This document shows positions 38,778 through 47,799 of a DNA stretch of 47,799 nt, in pieces. The stretch comes from Opitutia bacterium (lineage in GTDB: Bacteria > Verrucomicrobiota > Verrucomicrobiia > Opitutales > Opitutaceae). The stretch is taken from contig CANHJG010000027.1 in NCBI GenBank assembly GCA_947461205.1, positions 1-47,799 of the forward strand, read 5' to 3'. The translations under genes were made by a program, and so were the position numbers. The notes beneath the pieces were generated by a model. It was not told the DNA's origin, ran no database searches, and was given only the letters and a program-made list of their open reading frames with translations. Positions within the stretch are counted from its first letter, which is position 1, and each line of letters starts with the position of its first letter.

Positions 38778-39617
38778 CTAGCCGGCGCGCGTCGCCGCGG
38801 TCGTCCGCTCGGCGGCGCGGCCTGAACCGAGCTTTTCCAGCCCGAAAATTTCCACCTCCACCGCCGCCGCCGCCCCCACGTGGTCTGGCCCGCGCCCCGC
38901 CGGATCGAACCCTGCCAACCGCAGCATCGTGTCGTCCCACGCCGACACCTCCGCCGCCCCGAATCGATAGGGCGCATGCGCCACCCGCCCCGCCCACAGC
39001 TGCCCGCGCCGCGCGTCATGCGCGAACAACGTGTACCGCTCCACCAGAAAAAACTCCCGCGTGCCCGGCAACGTTACGCACCCGCCGGGTTCCGCCCGGT
39101 AACGAAACCGGCTTTCCGCCATCACCGCCCCCGCTCCCCCCGCCCGCCGCCGCGCCCAATAGTCCACCTCGCCGCCCTCCGCCGCCACCGTCGCCGCCAT
39201 GTCCGCGTGCTCATACGGCAGATGAAACAAATTCCGCGCCACCTTCACCGCGAGCCACTGGTTGCAATCCAGCGAGTAGAACCACACGCCCGGCCGCCCC
39301 TGCGCATCGTGCACATAGGTCCGCACGTTCAGCTCCAGAAAATTTGAAATCCCCGGCACCGCGCACAACCCCGCCGGCCGCACCCGCCGCATAAAAAACG
39401 GCACCAGTCCCACCCACGCCCGCCCGTCAAACGTATCGACCGTCAGTCCCGCCGGCAGCGTCCGCTGCACCGCCGCCGCGTCCCACGCCCAGTGCAAAAA
39501 CAACAGATGCGCCCACGTCTGGCGCATCACGACCCGGCCCGTCGGACGCAACCGGTCGGCCAATCGTTGGGCATCGGTCGGTGCAAAGGGCGGATTCACG
39601 GCTCCATCATGCCGCAC
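38778..39617 (-). CDS. DUF2071 (YqjF-like) protein
   Basis: This 279-residue soluble protein has DUF2071 motifs: WAHLLFLHWAWDAAAVQRTL with PAGLTVDTFDGRAWVGLVPF, VPGISNFLELNVRTYV, GVWFYSLDCNQWLAVKVARN, and a later FFLVERYTLFAHD. This family has an acetoacetate-decarboxylase-like fold and no known activity. The start overlaps the upstream GNAT gene by 11 bp. The C-terminal codons are the ones duplicated in the tandem repeat at 38300-38871. Confidence 0.88.
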   Translation of the reverse strand: MRHDGAVNPPFAPTDAQRLADRLRPTGRVVMRQTWAHLLFLHWAWDAAAVQRTLPAGLTVDTFDGRAWVGLVPFFMRRVRPAGLCAVPGISNFLELNVRTYVHDAQGRPGVWFYSLDCNQWLAVKVARNLFHLPYEHADMAATVAAEGGEVDYWARRRAGGAGAVMAESRFRYRAEPGGCVTLPGTREFFLVERYTLFAHDARRGQLWAGRVAHAPYRFGAAEVSAWDDTMLRLAGFDPAGRGPDHVGAAAAVEVEIFGLEKLGSGRAAERTTAATRAG

Positions 39618-40206
39618 TTCCCCGGTTCATCAACTGCCGCAGCCGCTCCTTCACCCCCGGCCACTCCGCCGCCACCACCGAAAACATCACCGAGTCGCGC
39701 ACGAATCCGTCCGGCATCACCAGGTGCGACCGCAGCACGCCTTCCCGCACCGCGCCGATCCGCGCGATCGCCGCCTGCGAGCGCTCGTTCCGCGCATCCG
39801 TTTTCAACTGCACGCGCCCGCAGCCCAGCGTCTCAAACGCATACCGCAGCAGCAGCCACTTCGCCTCCGGGTTGACCGCCGTCCGCCACGCCCGCCGCGC
39901 CACCCACGTGTAACCGATCTCCACCCGGCGGTTCGCCGCCGAATAGTCGAACAGCGTCGTCCCGCCCACCGCCGTCCCGCTCGCGACTTCCACGATCGCG
40001 AACGCCACCGCCTCCCCGCGCGCCTGCATCGCCCCCAGCGTCGCGCACCACCCGCGCACCGACTCCCGCGGGTCCGCGCGCAAAAACCCCGTCCAACGCC
40101 ACACCTCCGCCTCCGCGCCGCACCGCTCCAACCCCGTGTGGTGCCCCGCCGCCAGCGGCTCCAGTCGCACCGTTCGTCCATGGAGTATGATAGGGGAAAG
40201 TTTCAT
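39607..40206 (-). CDS. GNAT N-acetyltransferase (RimJ/RimL type)
   Basis: This 199-residue protein begins with the typical LHGRTVRLEPLAAGHHTGL. It contains FAIVEVASGTAVGGTTLFD and RRVEIGYTWVARRAWRTAVN (acetyl-CoA-binding strand and loop), then KTDARNERSQAAIARIGAVR and EGVLRSHLVMPDG, as in RimJ/RimL acetyltransferases of ribosomal protein N-termini or small molecules. The substrate cannot be told. It overlaps the DUF2071 gene, forming a two-gene unit. Confidence 0.92.
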   Translation of the reverse strand: MKLSPIILHGRTVRLEPLAAGHHTGLERCGAEAEVWRWTGFLRADPRESVRGWCATLGAMQARGEAVAFAIVEVASGTAVGGTTLFDYSAANRRVEIGYTWVARRAWRTAVNPEAKWLLLRYAFETLGCGRVQLKTDARNERSQAAIARIGAVREGVLRSHLVMPDGFVRDSVMFSVVAAEWPGVKERLRQLMNRGSAA

Positions 40207-40602
40207 CGGCTGTCAGTGCGCCAGCGATTGGCCCCCGCGGCCGCGGCCGGCGCAACGCAAAACTCCGGCGCGCCCTCCCCGCCTCCGCTCCCCGGTCGCC
40301 CCTCGCCACTCGCCGGTCGCCCCACCCCTGCCACTCGGTTCGCCGGCTCCCGCGCCCTCCCCGCCGGCTCCCGCACCTCTTTTCTTGGATACGCCGGGCC
40401 CGGACCGGAAACCCGCCGCGTCCCGTCCGGCCCGCGCGGCCGGGCCGGTCCGCCCACGCCACGACCGCGGGACGAAAAATTCTCGCCACCCCCGCGCCGC
40501 CCTGCCTCCCTCCGACTCCACCCCTCGCCGTCGCCTCCCCGCGCGTCAGTCGCCCCGTCTCTCGTTCTCGCCTTCTTCCCGTCTCGTCCCCTTTCCCCAC
40601 CC
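40207..40602. other. C-rich intergenic region before the permease
   Basis: 396 bp between divergent genes, with imperfect short repeats (CGCCGGTCGCCCC, CGCCGGCTCCCGC) but no ORF resembling a protein and no clear promoter. Confidence 0.4.
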
Positions 40603-42240
40603 ATGACTTGGTCCCAAACCTATGCTCCCGTCGGTAGCATCGGCACCTCCGCCCTCATCGCCGCCATTCCCGTCGTCTTGCTGCTGGCGTTACTCGCCTT
40701 CTGGCACGTGCGCGCGCACCTAGCCGCCCTCATCGCGCTCGCTGCAGCCGGCGCCGTCGCGATTTTTGTGTACGGCATGCCCGTCAAACTCGCCCTCGCC
40801 TCGGCCGGCTACGGCGCCGCGTTCGGTCTGCTGCCCATCGGCTGGCTCATCCTCAACGCCATCTTCATTTACCAGCTCTCCGTCGAAACCGGCGGCTTCG
40901 CCACCCTGCAACGCCAGATCGCCGGCATCTCCGGCGATCGCCGCATCCAGGCCCTGCTCATCGCGTTTTCTTTCGGCGCCTTTATCGAGGGGGCCGCCGG
41001 CTTCGGCGCCCCCGTCGCCATTTCCGGCGCCCTCCTGATCGGCCTCGGCTTCAAGCCGCTCGAAGCCGCCAAGCTCGCCCTCATCGGCAACACCGCCCCC
41101 GTCGCCTTCGGCTCGCTCGGCACCCCGCTGGTCACCCTCGCCCCCCTCACCGGCCTCGACCTGCTGCAACTCAGCGCCATGGTGGGCCGGCAGCTCCCGT
41201 TCTTTTCGCTCATCGTGCCTTTCTGGTTGGTCGCGGCTCAGGTCGGGTGGCGCGGCATGGTCGCCATCTGGCCCGCCTGCTTGGTGGCGGGCGCCTCATT
41301 CGGCTCCGTGCAGTTCCTCGTGAGCAATTTCCACGGACCCTGGCTCGTGGATATCGTGGCCGGAGCCGTTTCGATGCTCGCCGTCGTTGTGCTGATGCGG
41401 TTCTGGAAACCGACCGAGGAACAGACCCATCCCGCGCCAGCGACCGCACCCGCGAAAAACACCGACCCCGTCCGCGCGACCGCGTGGCAGGCGTGGCTGC
41501 CGTGGATTTTCCTCACCGTCTTCGTCTTCGCGTGGGGCATGCCCCAAATCAAGGGACGACTCGATGCCTGGTTTTCTCCGCTGATTCCCGTGCCGACCCT
41601 CCACCATACGATCATCAAAATGCCCCCGGTCGCGCCGAAACCCACGCCCGACCCGGCGATCTTCAAATTAAACCTCCTCTCGGCGACGGGCACCGCCCTC
41701 CTCCTCGCCGGCATCGCCTCGGCGCTCGTCCTCCGCGTCGGCGCCGGCCGCGCGCTGCGCATCTACGGCCAGACCGTGTGGCGCGTGCGGGTGTCGCTGC
41801 TCACGATTTCGACGATGATGGCGCTCGGCTTTACCACCAAATACAGCGGCACCGACACCACCATGGGCCTCGCGATGGCCGGCACGGGTTGGCTGTTCCC
41901 GTTTTTCTCCCCGATCATCGGCTGGCTCGGCGTCGCCCTCACCGGGAGCGACACCTCCTCCAACGTCCTGTTCGGCAACCTCCAAAAGGTCACCGCCGAA
42001 CAGCTTGGTCTCCCACCGCTCCTGACCTGTGCCGCCAACAGCTCGGGTGGCGTCATGGGCAAAATGATCGACGCCCAGAGCATCGTCGTCGCCGCCGTCG
42101 CCACCGGCGGACGCCCCGACAGTCCGACCGCCGGCGCCATCCTGCGCGTCGTCTTCTGGCACAGCGTCGCGCTCGCCACGTTGGTCGGCATCTTCGTCAT
42201 GCTCCAAGCCTACGTCTTCCCGGGCATGATTCCAAGGTAG
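40603..42240 (+). CDS. lctP: L-lactate/glycolate permease (LctP family)
   Basis: This 545-residue polytopic permease has 12 or more hydrophobic helices. The LctP signature is present: FGAFIEGAAGFGAPVAISGA, KLALIGNTAPVAFGSLGTPL and ALTGSDTSSNVLFGNLQ, NSSGGVMGKMIDAQSIVVA. LctP and GlcA are proton symporters for lactate and glycolate. It is convergent with glcF; with glcDEF next to it glycolate is a likely substrate. The longer + strand frame from 39724 is noise. The stop codon lies within the dispersed repeat at 42236-42261. Confidence 0.93.
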   Translation: MTWSQTYAPVGSIGTSALIAAIPVVLLLALLAFWHVRAHLAALIALAAAGAVAIFVYGMPVKLALASAGYGAAFGLLPIGWLILNAIFIYQLSVETGGFATLQRQIAGISGDRRIQALLIAFSFGAFIEGAAGFGAPVAISGALLIGLGFKPLEAAKLALIGNTAPVAFGSLGTPLVTLAPLTGLDLLQLSAMVGRQLPFFSLIVPFWLVAAQVGWRGMVAIWPACLVAGASFGSVQFLVSNFHGPWLVDIVAGAVSMLAVVVLMRFWKPTEEQTHPAPATAPAKNTDPVRATAWQAWLPWIFLTVFVFAWGMPQIKGRLDAWFSPLIPVPTLHHTIIKMPPVAPKPTPDPAIFKLNLLSATGTALLLAGIASALVLRVGAGRALRIYGQTVWRVRVSLLTISTMMALGFTTKYSGTDTTMGLAMAGTGWLFPFFSPIIGWLGVALTGSDTSSNVLFGNLQKVTAEQLGLPPLLTCAANSSGGVMGKMIDAQSIVVAAVATGGRPDSPTAGAILRVVFWHSVALATLVGIFVMLQAYVFPGMIPR

Positions 42241-42261
42241 GGCCGGGTCTCCGACCCGCCC
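42236..42261. repeat. 26-bp dispersed intergenic repeat, copy B
   Basis: GGTAGGGCCGGGTCTCC then GACCCGCCC is the near-exact reverse complement of 6517-6542, with a two-base swap. It supplies the permease TAG stop. Confidence 0.6.
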
Positions 42262-42339
42262 TCCGCGCACCGCGTCCCCGTTCCCACTGCCTCGCTCCCA
42301 CACGGTTTCCCACGGCCGCCTCGGCGGCCCCGCGCTCAC

Positions 42340-42378
42340 TCGGTCTTATCCGAGTTCATCCGTGTCCATCCGTGGTTA
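42340..42378. repeat. Short repeat 'ATCCGTGTCCATCCGTGGTTAA', copy 1
   Basis: TTATCCGAGTTCATCCGTGT followed by CCATCCGTGGTTAAA lies directly at the glcF stop. A variant recurs at 44730-44767. Such phrases are widespread in intergenic DNA of Verrucomicrobiota/Planctomycetota-type genomes; function unknown. Confidence 0.55.
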
Positions 42379-43665
42379 AATCTCCGGGCTCTTTCCATAG
42401 GCATCCCGCAGCACCTGCATCGTGTGCCGCACCCGTACAGGGGAACCGATTTTTTCTAGGTGCACCCGCAGCTGCGTGAGGCAGCCAATGTTCCCACTCG
42501 CCACCACGCCCTCGCCACCGCCGAGCGCCGCCAACGCCGCTTGGGCCTTCTGGGCGCCGAGCGAATTCGCCGTCTCCGGTTGATCCAAATTATAGGTCCC
42601 CGCGCTTCCGCAGCAGAGGTGCGCATTGGCCAACTCACACACGTCCACCCCCGGGATTGCCCGCAACAACGCCCGCGGTTGCTCGCGCACCCCCTGCGCA
42701 TTCGCGAGGTGACAGGCATCGTGATACGCCACCTTCAGCGTCTTCCCACCGCCCGCCGCACCCCGCGGCTTTTCCCGCAGACCGATCTTCGCAAGAAACA
42801 CACTCACATCCATCACGCGCCGCTCAAACTCCTTCGCCCGCGCCTCGTCCGCCGTGCCGCGCAAAATCAGATGATACTCGTGCATCGCCGACCCGCAGCC
42901 CGCCGCATTCGTCAGAATCGCATCCACATCGGCCGGGAACGCGTCCAGATTCTTCCGGGCAAACGCCTGCGCCGCCGCGAGGTTTCCCGTGTGCCACGAG
43001 AGCCCGCCGCAACACCCCTGCGACTCCGGCACGATCACCTCCACGCCGTTGCGCGCCAGCACCTCGATCGTCGCCCCATTGATATCCGGATCGAGCACCT
43101 GCTGCGCACACCCCGCGAGCAGGGCCACCCGCGCCCGCCGCTCGCCCTGCGCCGGCGTCACCCGCGGCAACGTCACCGCCGCCGGCACCTTCGCCGGCGC
43201 GAGCGTGAGCATCGGCCGCAACCCCGCCGGCACCAGCCCGCCCAGCGCCCGCCCCACCTTCGCGCCCGCCAGCGCCAGCCGAAATCGCCCCGGATGGGGT
43301 ATCGTCAGCTCCGCGAGCCACCGCCGCAGTTTCTCCCCCGGAGTGCGCACCGCCTTTTCGCGCCCCACTGCCCGAAACGGACTGATCAAATCCCGATACG
43401 GCACCCCGCTCGGACACGCCGGCTCGCATGACAGACAGCCCAAACACCGGTCGACATGCGGCTGCGCGTCCGCCCACGGCAACGTCCCTTCGAGCACTTG
43501 CTTCATCAGCACAATGCGCCCGCGCGGCGAATCCATCTCCTGGCCGAACTCCTGATACGTCGGACACGCCGCGAGACAGAACCCGCAGTGCACGCACGCC
43601 TCCACCGCATGCGCCATCGGCGCCCCCAACGGCCCGTGCTCTTCCGGTTTGATCGTGTGCTGCAT
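42376..43665 (-). CDS. glcF: Glycolate oxidase iron-sulfur subunit
   Basis: This 429-residue protein has two [4Fe-4S] motifs, CVHCGFCLAACP (Cys24, 27, 30, 34) and CLGCLSCEPACP (Cys74, 77, 80, 84), and two CCG domains (GCCGGLSWHTG, HLCCGSAGTY) as in GlcF/heterodisulfide-reductase-like subunits. It passes electrons from GlcD/GlcE flavins to the respiratory chain. The start at 43665 gives MQHTIKPEE; the longer frame overlaps glcE and is rejected. It follows glcE by 2 bp. Confidence 0.95.
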   Translation of the reverse strand: MQHTIKPEEHGPLGAPMAHAVEACVHCGFCLAACPTYQEFGQEMDSPRGRIVLMKQVLEGTLPWADAQPHVDRCLGCLSCEPACPSGVPYRDLISPFRAVGREKAVRTPGEKLRRWLAELTIPHPGRFRLALAGAKVGRALGGLVPAGLRPMLTLAPAKVPAAVTLPRVTPAQGERRARVALLAGCAQQVLDPDINGATIEVLARNGVEVIVPESQGCCGGLSWHTGNLAAAQAFARKNLDAFPADVDAILTNAAGCGSAMHEYHLILRGTADEARAKEFERRVMDVSVFLAKIGLREKPRGAAGGGKTLKVAYHDACHLANAQGVREQPRALLRAIPGVDVCELANAHLCCGSAGTYNLDQPETANSLGAQKAQAALAALGGGEGVVASGNIGCLTQLRVHLEKIGSPVRVRHTMQVLRDAYGKSPEI

Positions 43666-43667
43666 GA

Positions 43668-44726
43668 TTAGTCGTCGAAATTCGGAAACCGCCCCTGCGG
43701 ATCCAGCGCCGCCTTCACCGCACGATACACCGCGGCGCTCCCGCGCTTCCCCGGCCACAACGCCCCATGGCCGCGCAACGTCATCGCCGGCCACGTCAAT
43801 CCGCCCGCCAGGTTCCCTCCGCGCGGCAGTGAAAAAAACCCCACGTTTCCGCCCAACCCCACCCACCCCCGCGCACCCGCCATGCAGTCCGTCAATCGCA
43901 CGAACTCCCCGACCTGCGCCGGCACGAGCGCGACCTTCACCAGCTCCCCGCCGTCGTGCGCCCAACCAAACTCCCGCACCTCGCCCCAGAGCTTCGCCGC
44001 GGCCTCGTCCGTCAACGCCACGCCCGGCCAGCGCGAAAACATTTCCGCCGCCAATGCATCCAGCGCCGCCGCCGGCCCGGCGAGCCGCGCATACACGGCC
44101 CCTTCCCCCGGCGCCGCCTCCAGCGCATCCAATTCCCACCGCTGCACCGCCGCCTCGGTAAACATCGCCGTCATCGCCGCCGCATCCCCCGCGCTCAGTC
44201 GGAGCGTCCGCGTCGTCACCGCCCGCGGAAACACCTTGAAGGTCACCTCCGCCAGCGCTCCAAACCGCCCGAGGCTGCCCACCAAAAACTTCGGCAGATC
44301 GAACCCCGCCGCGTTCTTAACGACCTTTCCGCCCATCCGCAGCAGCCGCCCGCCGCCGTCGACGAAACGCACCCCCACGATAAAATCCCGCAGGCCGCCA
44401 AAGCGAAACCGCCCCGGCCCACCCAGCCCTGCCGCCACCGTCCCGCCGATCGTCGCCCCCGCGTCCACCAGCAACGGATCAAACGGCAGATACTGCCCGC
44501 GCTCCGCGAGCGCCGCCGCGATCTCCTTCACCGATGTCCCCGCCAGGGCCGTAAACGTAAACTCGCTCGGCTCATACTCCACGATCCCCCGCATCCCCAC
44601 CGTCGAAATCCGGGCCACCTCCGCGCCCACCGCCGACAACCGCGGCTTCGTCCCCGCCCCCACGGCCAGCACGCGTGGCGCCGAACGCACCGCCTCCGCC
44701 AGCTCCTCCGGCGTCGTCACCACCAT
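43668..44726 (-). CDS. glcE: Glycolate oxidase FAD-binding subunit
   Basis: This 352-residue protein, if started at MVVTTPEEL, has a PCMH-type FAD domain: VLAVGAGTKPRLSAVG, then PFDPLLVDAGATIGGTVAAG, with GGKVVKNAAGFDLPKFLVGS in the second half. An in-frame ATG at 44744 would add MNPDKN, but those codons lie within the dispersed repeat (44730-44767), so the later start is preferred. It works with GlcD and GlcF as the membrane-associated glycolate dehydrogenase. It is separated from glcD by 185 bp, an unusually large gap within this operon. Confidence 0.92.
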   Translation of the reverse strand: MVVTTPEELAEAVRSAPRVLAVGAGTKPRLSAVGAEVARISTVGMRGIVEYEPSEFTFTALAGTSVKEIAAALAERGQYLPFDPLLVDAGATIGGTVAAGLGGPGRFRFGGLRDFIVGVRFVDGGGRLLRMGGKVVKNAAGFDLPKFLVGSLGRFGALAEVTFKVFPRAVTTRTLRLSAGDAAAMTAMFTEAAVQRWELDALEAAPGEGAVYARLAGPAAALDALAAEMFSRWPGVALTDEAAAKLWGEVREFGWAHDGGELVKVALVPAQVGEFVRLTDCMAGARGWVGLGGNVGFFSLPRGGNLAGGLTWPAMTLRGHGALWPGKRGSAAVYRAVKAALDPQGRFPNFDD

Positions 44727-44729
44727 GTT

Positions 44730-44767
44730 TTTATCCGGGTTCATCCGCGTAAGCCGTGGTTAAAAAA
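44730..44767. repeat. Short repeat 'CCGTGGTTAA', copy 2
   Basis: TATCCGGGTTCATCCGCGTA followed by AGCCGTGGTTAAAAAA: a diverged copy of the phrase at 42340-42378, in the glcD-glcE gap. Confidence 0.5.
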
Positions 44768-44911
44768 AATCCCCCACCCGTCCCTGGCCCCGCCGCCCCC
44801 GCGCGCACCCCTGGGCGCGCCGCGGGATTTCCGCTCGGTGCCCTCGGTTCGCCCCTCGTCCGACCTCGGGGTCGCCTGTTTGGTGGGATTCATCGTTACG
44901 TCATCACCCGT

Positions 44912-46363
<1,452 letters not shown>

Positions 46364-46382
46364 ACGAAAGACCCACTCCCGC

Positions 46383-47516
46383 TCACGCCAAAACCGCCTG
46401 CAACGCCGCGAGCACGAGATCCACATTTCGCACGGTCGAGCCGTGGCCCATCAAACCGATGCGCCATGCCTTGCCCGCCATCGGTCCGAGGCCCGCCCCG
46501 ATCTCGATGCCATATTCCTCGAGCAACCGCCGGCGCACCTTCGCATCGTCCGCGCCCGCCGGAATCGAAATGCAATTCAACGAATGCAGCGAGTGCCTTG
46601 GAATGTAGCTGAGCCCCATTGCCTCCAACCCCGCGCGCAGCCGGCGATGCATTTGGGCATGCCGCTCGATCCGCGCGTCGAGCCCTTCCTCCAGTACGAT
46701 CGTCAACGCCTCGTGCAGCGCGTAGGTCATGTTGATCGGGGCCGTGTGATGATACACGCGCCCGCCGCCCGCCCCCGCGCCGCCCGTATAATATTTCCGC
46801 AGCATCGACACATCAAGATACCACGACTGCACCTTCGTCTTGCGCGCATCCATCGCCGCCAACGCCCGCTCCCCAAAACTCACCGGCGACAACCCCGGCG
46901 GGCAGCTCAGACACTTCTGCGTGCCGCTGAAAATTGCATCGATCCCCCACTCGTCCACGCGCAGCTCATGGCCGCCCAAACTCGTCACCGCATCGACCAC
47001 CAAGAGCGCACCCCGCGAGTGCACCAGCTCCGCGAACCCCGCCAGCGGCTGATGCGCCCCCGTGCTCGTCTCCGCGTGCACGATCGTCACGAGCTTCGCC
47101 TGCGGATGCGCGTCGAGCGCCGCCTTGATCTGCTCGAGCGAAATCACCTCGCCCCACGTCGCTTCGACTGCATGGACCGTCGCGCCGCAACGCTCCATCA
47201 CATCCTTCATGCGCGCGCCGAACACGCCGTTCACGCACACGATCGCTTCGTCGCCGCGCTCCAGCAAATTCACCGCGATGCACTCCATGCCGGCCATGGC
47301 CGTGCCGCTCACCGGAAACGTCAGCGCATTCTTCGTGCGCAACACTTCCCGCAGCATCGCACAGGTGTGGTCCATGATCGCCAGATACTGCGGATCGAGG
47401 TGGCCCAACGTCGGCGCCGCCATGGCGCGCAACACGCGCTGGGGCACCGGACTGGGGCCGGGCCCCAGCAAGATACGTTCGTTCGGGATAAAGGCGGAAG
47501 CGGGGGCGTTTTCCAT
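46383..47516 (-). CDS. Alanine/serine-glyoxylate aminotransferase
   Basis: This 377-residue class V PLP aminotransferase has [20 protein letters not shown] and [13 protein letters not shown] at the N-terminus, [20 protein letters not shown], the PLP Asp in [12 protein letters not shown], and Lys201 in [16 protein letters not shown]. The C-terminal [20 protein letters not shown] is typical of the AGXT/SPT clade. It converts glyoxylate to glycine with alanine or serine as donor. As first gene before glcDEF it would remove the toxic product of glycolate oxidation. Start at MENAPASAF (47516). Confidence 0.95.
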   Translation of the reverse strand: MENAPASAFIPNERILLGPGPSPVPQRVLRAMAAPTLGHLDPQYLAIMDHTCAMLREVLRTKNALTFPVSGTAMAGMECIAVNLLERGDEAIVCVNGVFGARMKDVMERCGATVHAVEATWGEVISLEQIKAALDAHPQAKLVTIVHAETSTGAHQPLAGFAELVHSRGALLVVDAVTSLGGHELRVDEWGIDAIFSGTQKCLSCPPGLSPVSFGERALAAMDARKTKVQSWYLDVSMLRKYYTGGAGAGGGRVYHHTAPINMTYALHEALTIVLEEGLDARIERHAQMHRRLRAGLEAMGLSYIPRHSLHSLNCISIPAGADDAKVRRRLLEEYGIEIGAGLGPMAGKAWRIGLMGHGSTVRNVDLVLAALQAVLA

Positions 47517-47616
47517 GGGGACCGACGATGATTGTGCACCGCCACCCGCGCTGACGAGCGCAGATTTTTCATCGGGTGAAAATCTTCCCGGCCGCCCGAT
47601 CCGGCTCCGCCACCCT

Positions 47617-47799
47617 TCAACGCGCGTACTCCACAAACCACTTGTCCGTATAGAGGGCATGCTCCGCCACCGGCTTGAAACCGATCGCCGCGAACCACGC
47701 GTCCGACTGCGCCTTGGTCACCTGCAACGTCGGATCGTTTTTGTGCGGCCCGAGCTCGGGGTGAAAATCGATCACCGCGATCCGTCCGGCCTGCTTCAG
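47617..47799 (-). CDS. Methyltransferase-like protein, C-terminal part (truncated by window)
   Basis: The last 60 codons read LKQAGRIAVIDFHPELGPHK, NDPTLQVTKAQSDAWFAAIG and FKPVAEHALYTDKWFVEYAR. RIAVIDFHP followed by a helix and strand ending in FVEYAR resembles class I SAM-dependent methyltransferases, where a late strand carries IDFHP. The SAM-binding part lies beyond the window edge. It precedes the aminotransferase by 100 bp on the same strand. Confidence 0.65.
   Translation of the reverse strand: MKQAGRIAVIDFHPELGPHKNDPTLQVTKAQSDAWFAAIGFKPVAEHALYTDKWFVEYAR

Larger units (their letters stand above)
38300..38871. repeat. 286-bp tandem duplication joining corA and DUF2071 3' ends
   Basis: Copy 1 runs about 38300-38585 and copy 2 about 38586-38871, both starting TTACCTTTACGCCT. 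Each holds the last 26 codons of corA, a palindrome, a G/T tract, and the last codons of the DUF2071 gene read on the other strand. The period is exactly 286 because the G/T tract changed composition (5G+6T versus 8G+3T) but not length. Only a few other substitutions are seen. Thus only copy 1 ends the intact corA and only copy 2 ends the intact DUF2071 gene. Confidence 0.95.

Noticed and set aside
39724-40602. N-terminal extension of the permease
   Set aside because: Pro/Arg-rich antisense of the GNAT gene; the first membrane segments begin at MTWSQTYAP (40603).

Overview
The window looks like a chromosomal segment of a high-GC Gram-negative bacterium of the phylum Verrucomicrobiota, probably Opitutaceae-like. 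This rests on protein style (paired C-terminal 'VRxxGPTL' domains, PD40/Ig-rich secreted giants), gene content (outer-membrane secretin, lactate/glycolate module) and strong G/C bias at third codon positions; no rRNA gene is present to confirm it.

Left end (1-3.2 kb): a chromosomal integron. An IntI-type tyrosine recombinase with an N-terminal extension runs on the + strand. Cassettes run away from it on the - strand and are separated by three attC-like sites (511-606, 742-802, 1226-1286). Their cargo is a lipoprotein, a small membrane protein, a cassette without a convincing ORF, and a hicBA toxin-antitoxin pair. intI needs a -1 shift at a T TTT TTC heptamer to be read in full.

3.3-11.7 kb: a secreted heparinase II/III-type protein, a CPBP membrane protease and a 1725-residue secreted PD40/Ig-like protein. 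11.8-16.6 kb: a GC-rich 9-bp minisatellite, then a compact pilMNOPQ-like type IV pilus operon on the - strand. 16.8-19.5 kb: a TraB/GumN protein, a 33-residue basic ribosome-associated protein, the decayed remnant of an AddB-like PD-(D/E)XK nuclease, and rpsT.

20-24.9 kb: a truncated histidine kinase coupled to a NarL-type regulator, a pilV/pilW/pilX-like minor pilin cluster, and a 1.2-kb stretch of gene debris (prepilin fragment, 'GPTL'-domain fragment, broken receiver domain). 24.9-30.6 kb: a DUF3500 protein, RNase P RNA, a Fur-like regulator without the usual metal ligands, a complete kinase/regulator pair and a CT398-like zinc-ribbon coiled-coil protein.

30.7-38.4 kb: gyrB-gyrA, a PTS IIA-like protein and CorA. 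A 286-bp tandem duplication joins the 3' end of corA to the 3' end of a DUF2071 gene, and each copy carries a perfect 23-bp palindrome. 40.6-47.8 kb: a lactate/glycolate permease facing a glcDEF glycolate oxidase operon that starts with an alanine/serine-glyoxylate aminotransferase. Together these would import glycolate, oxidise it to glyoxylate and transaminate that to glycine. The window ends inside a methyltransferase-like gene.
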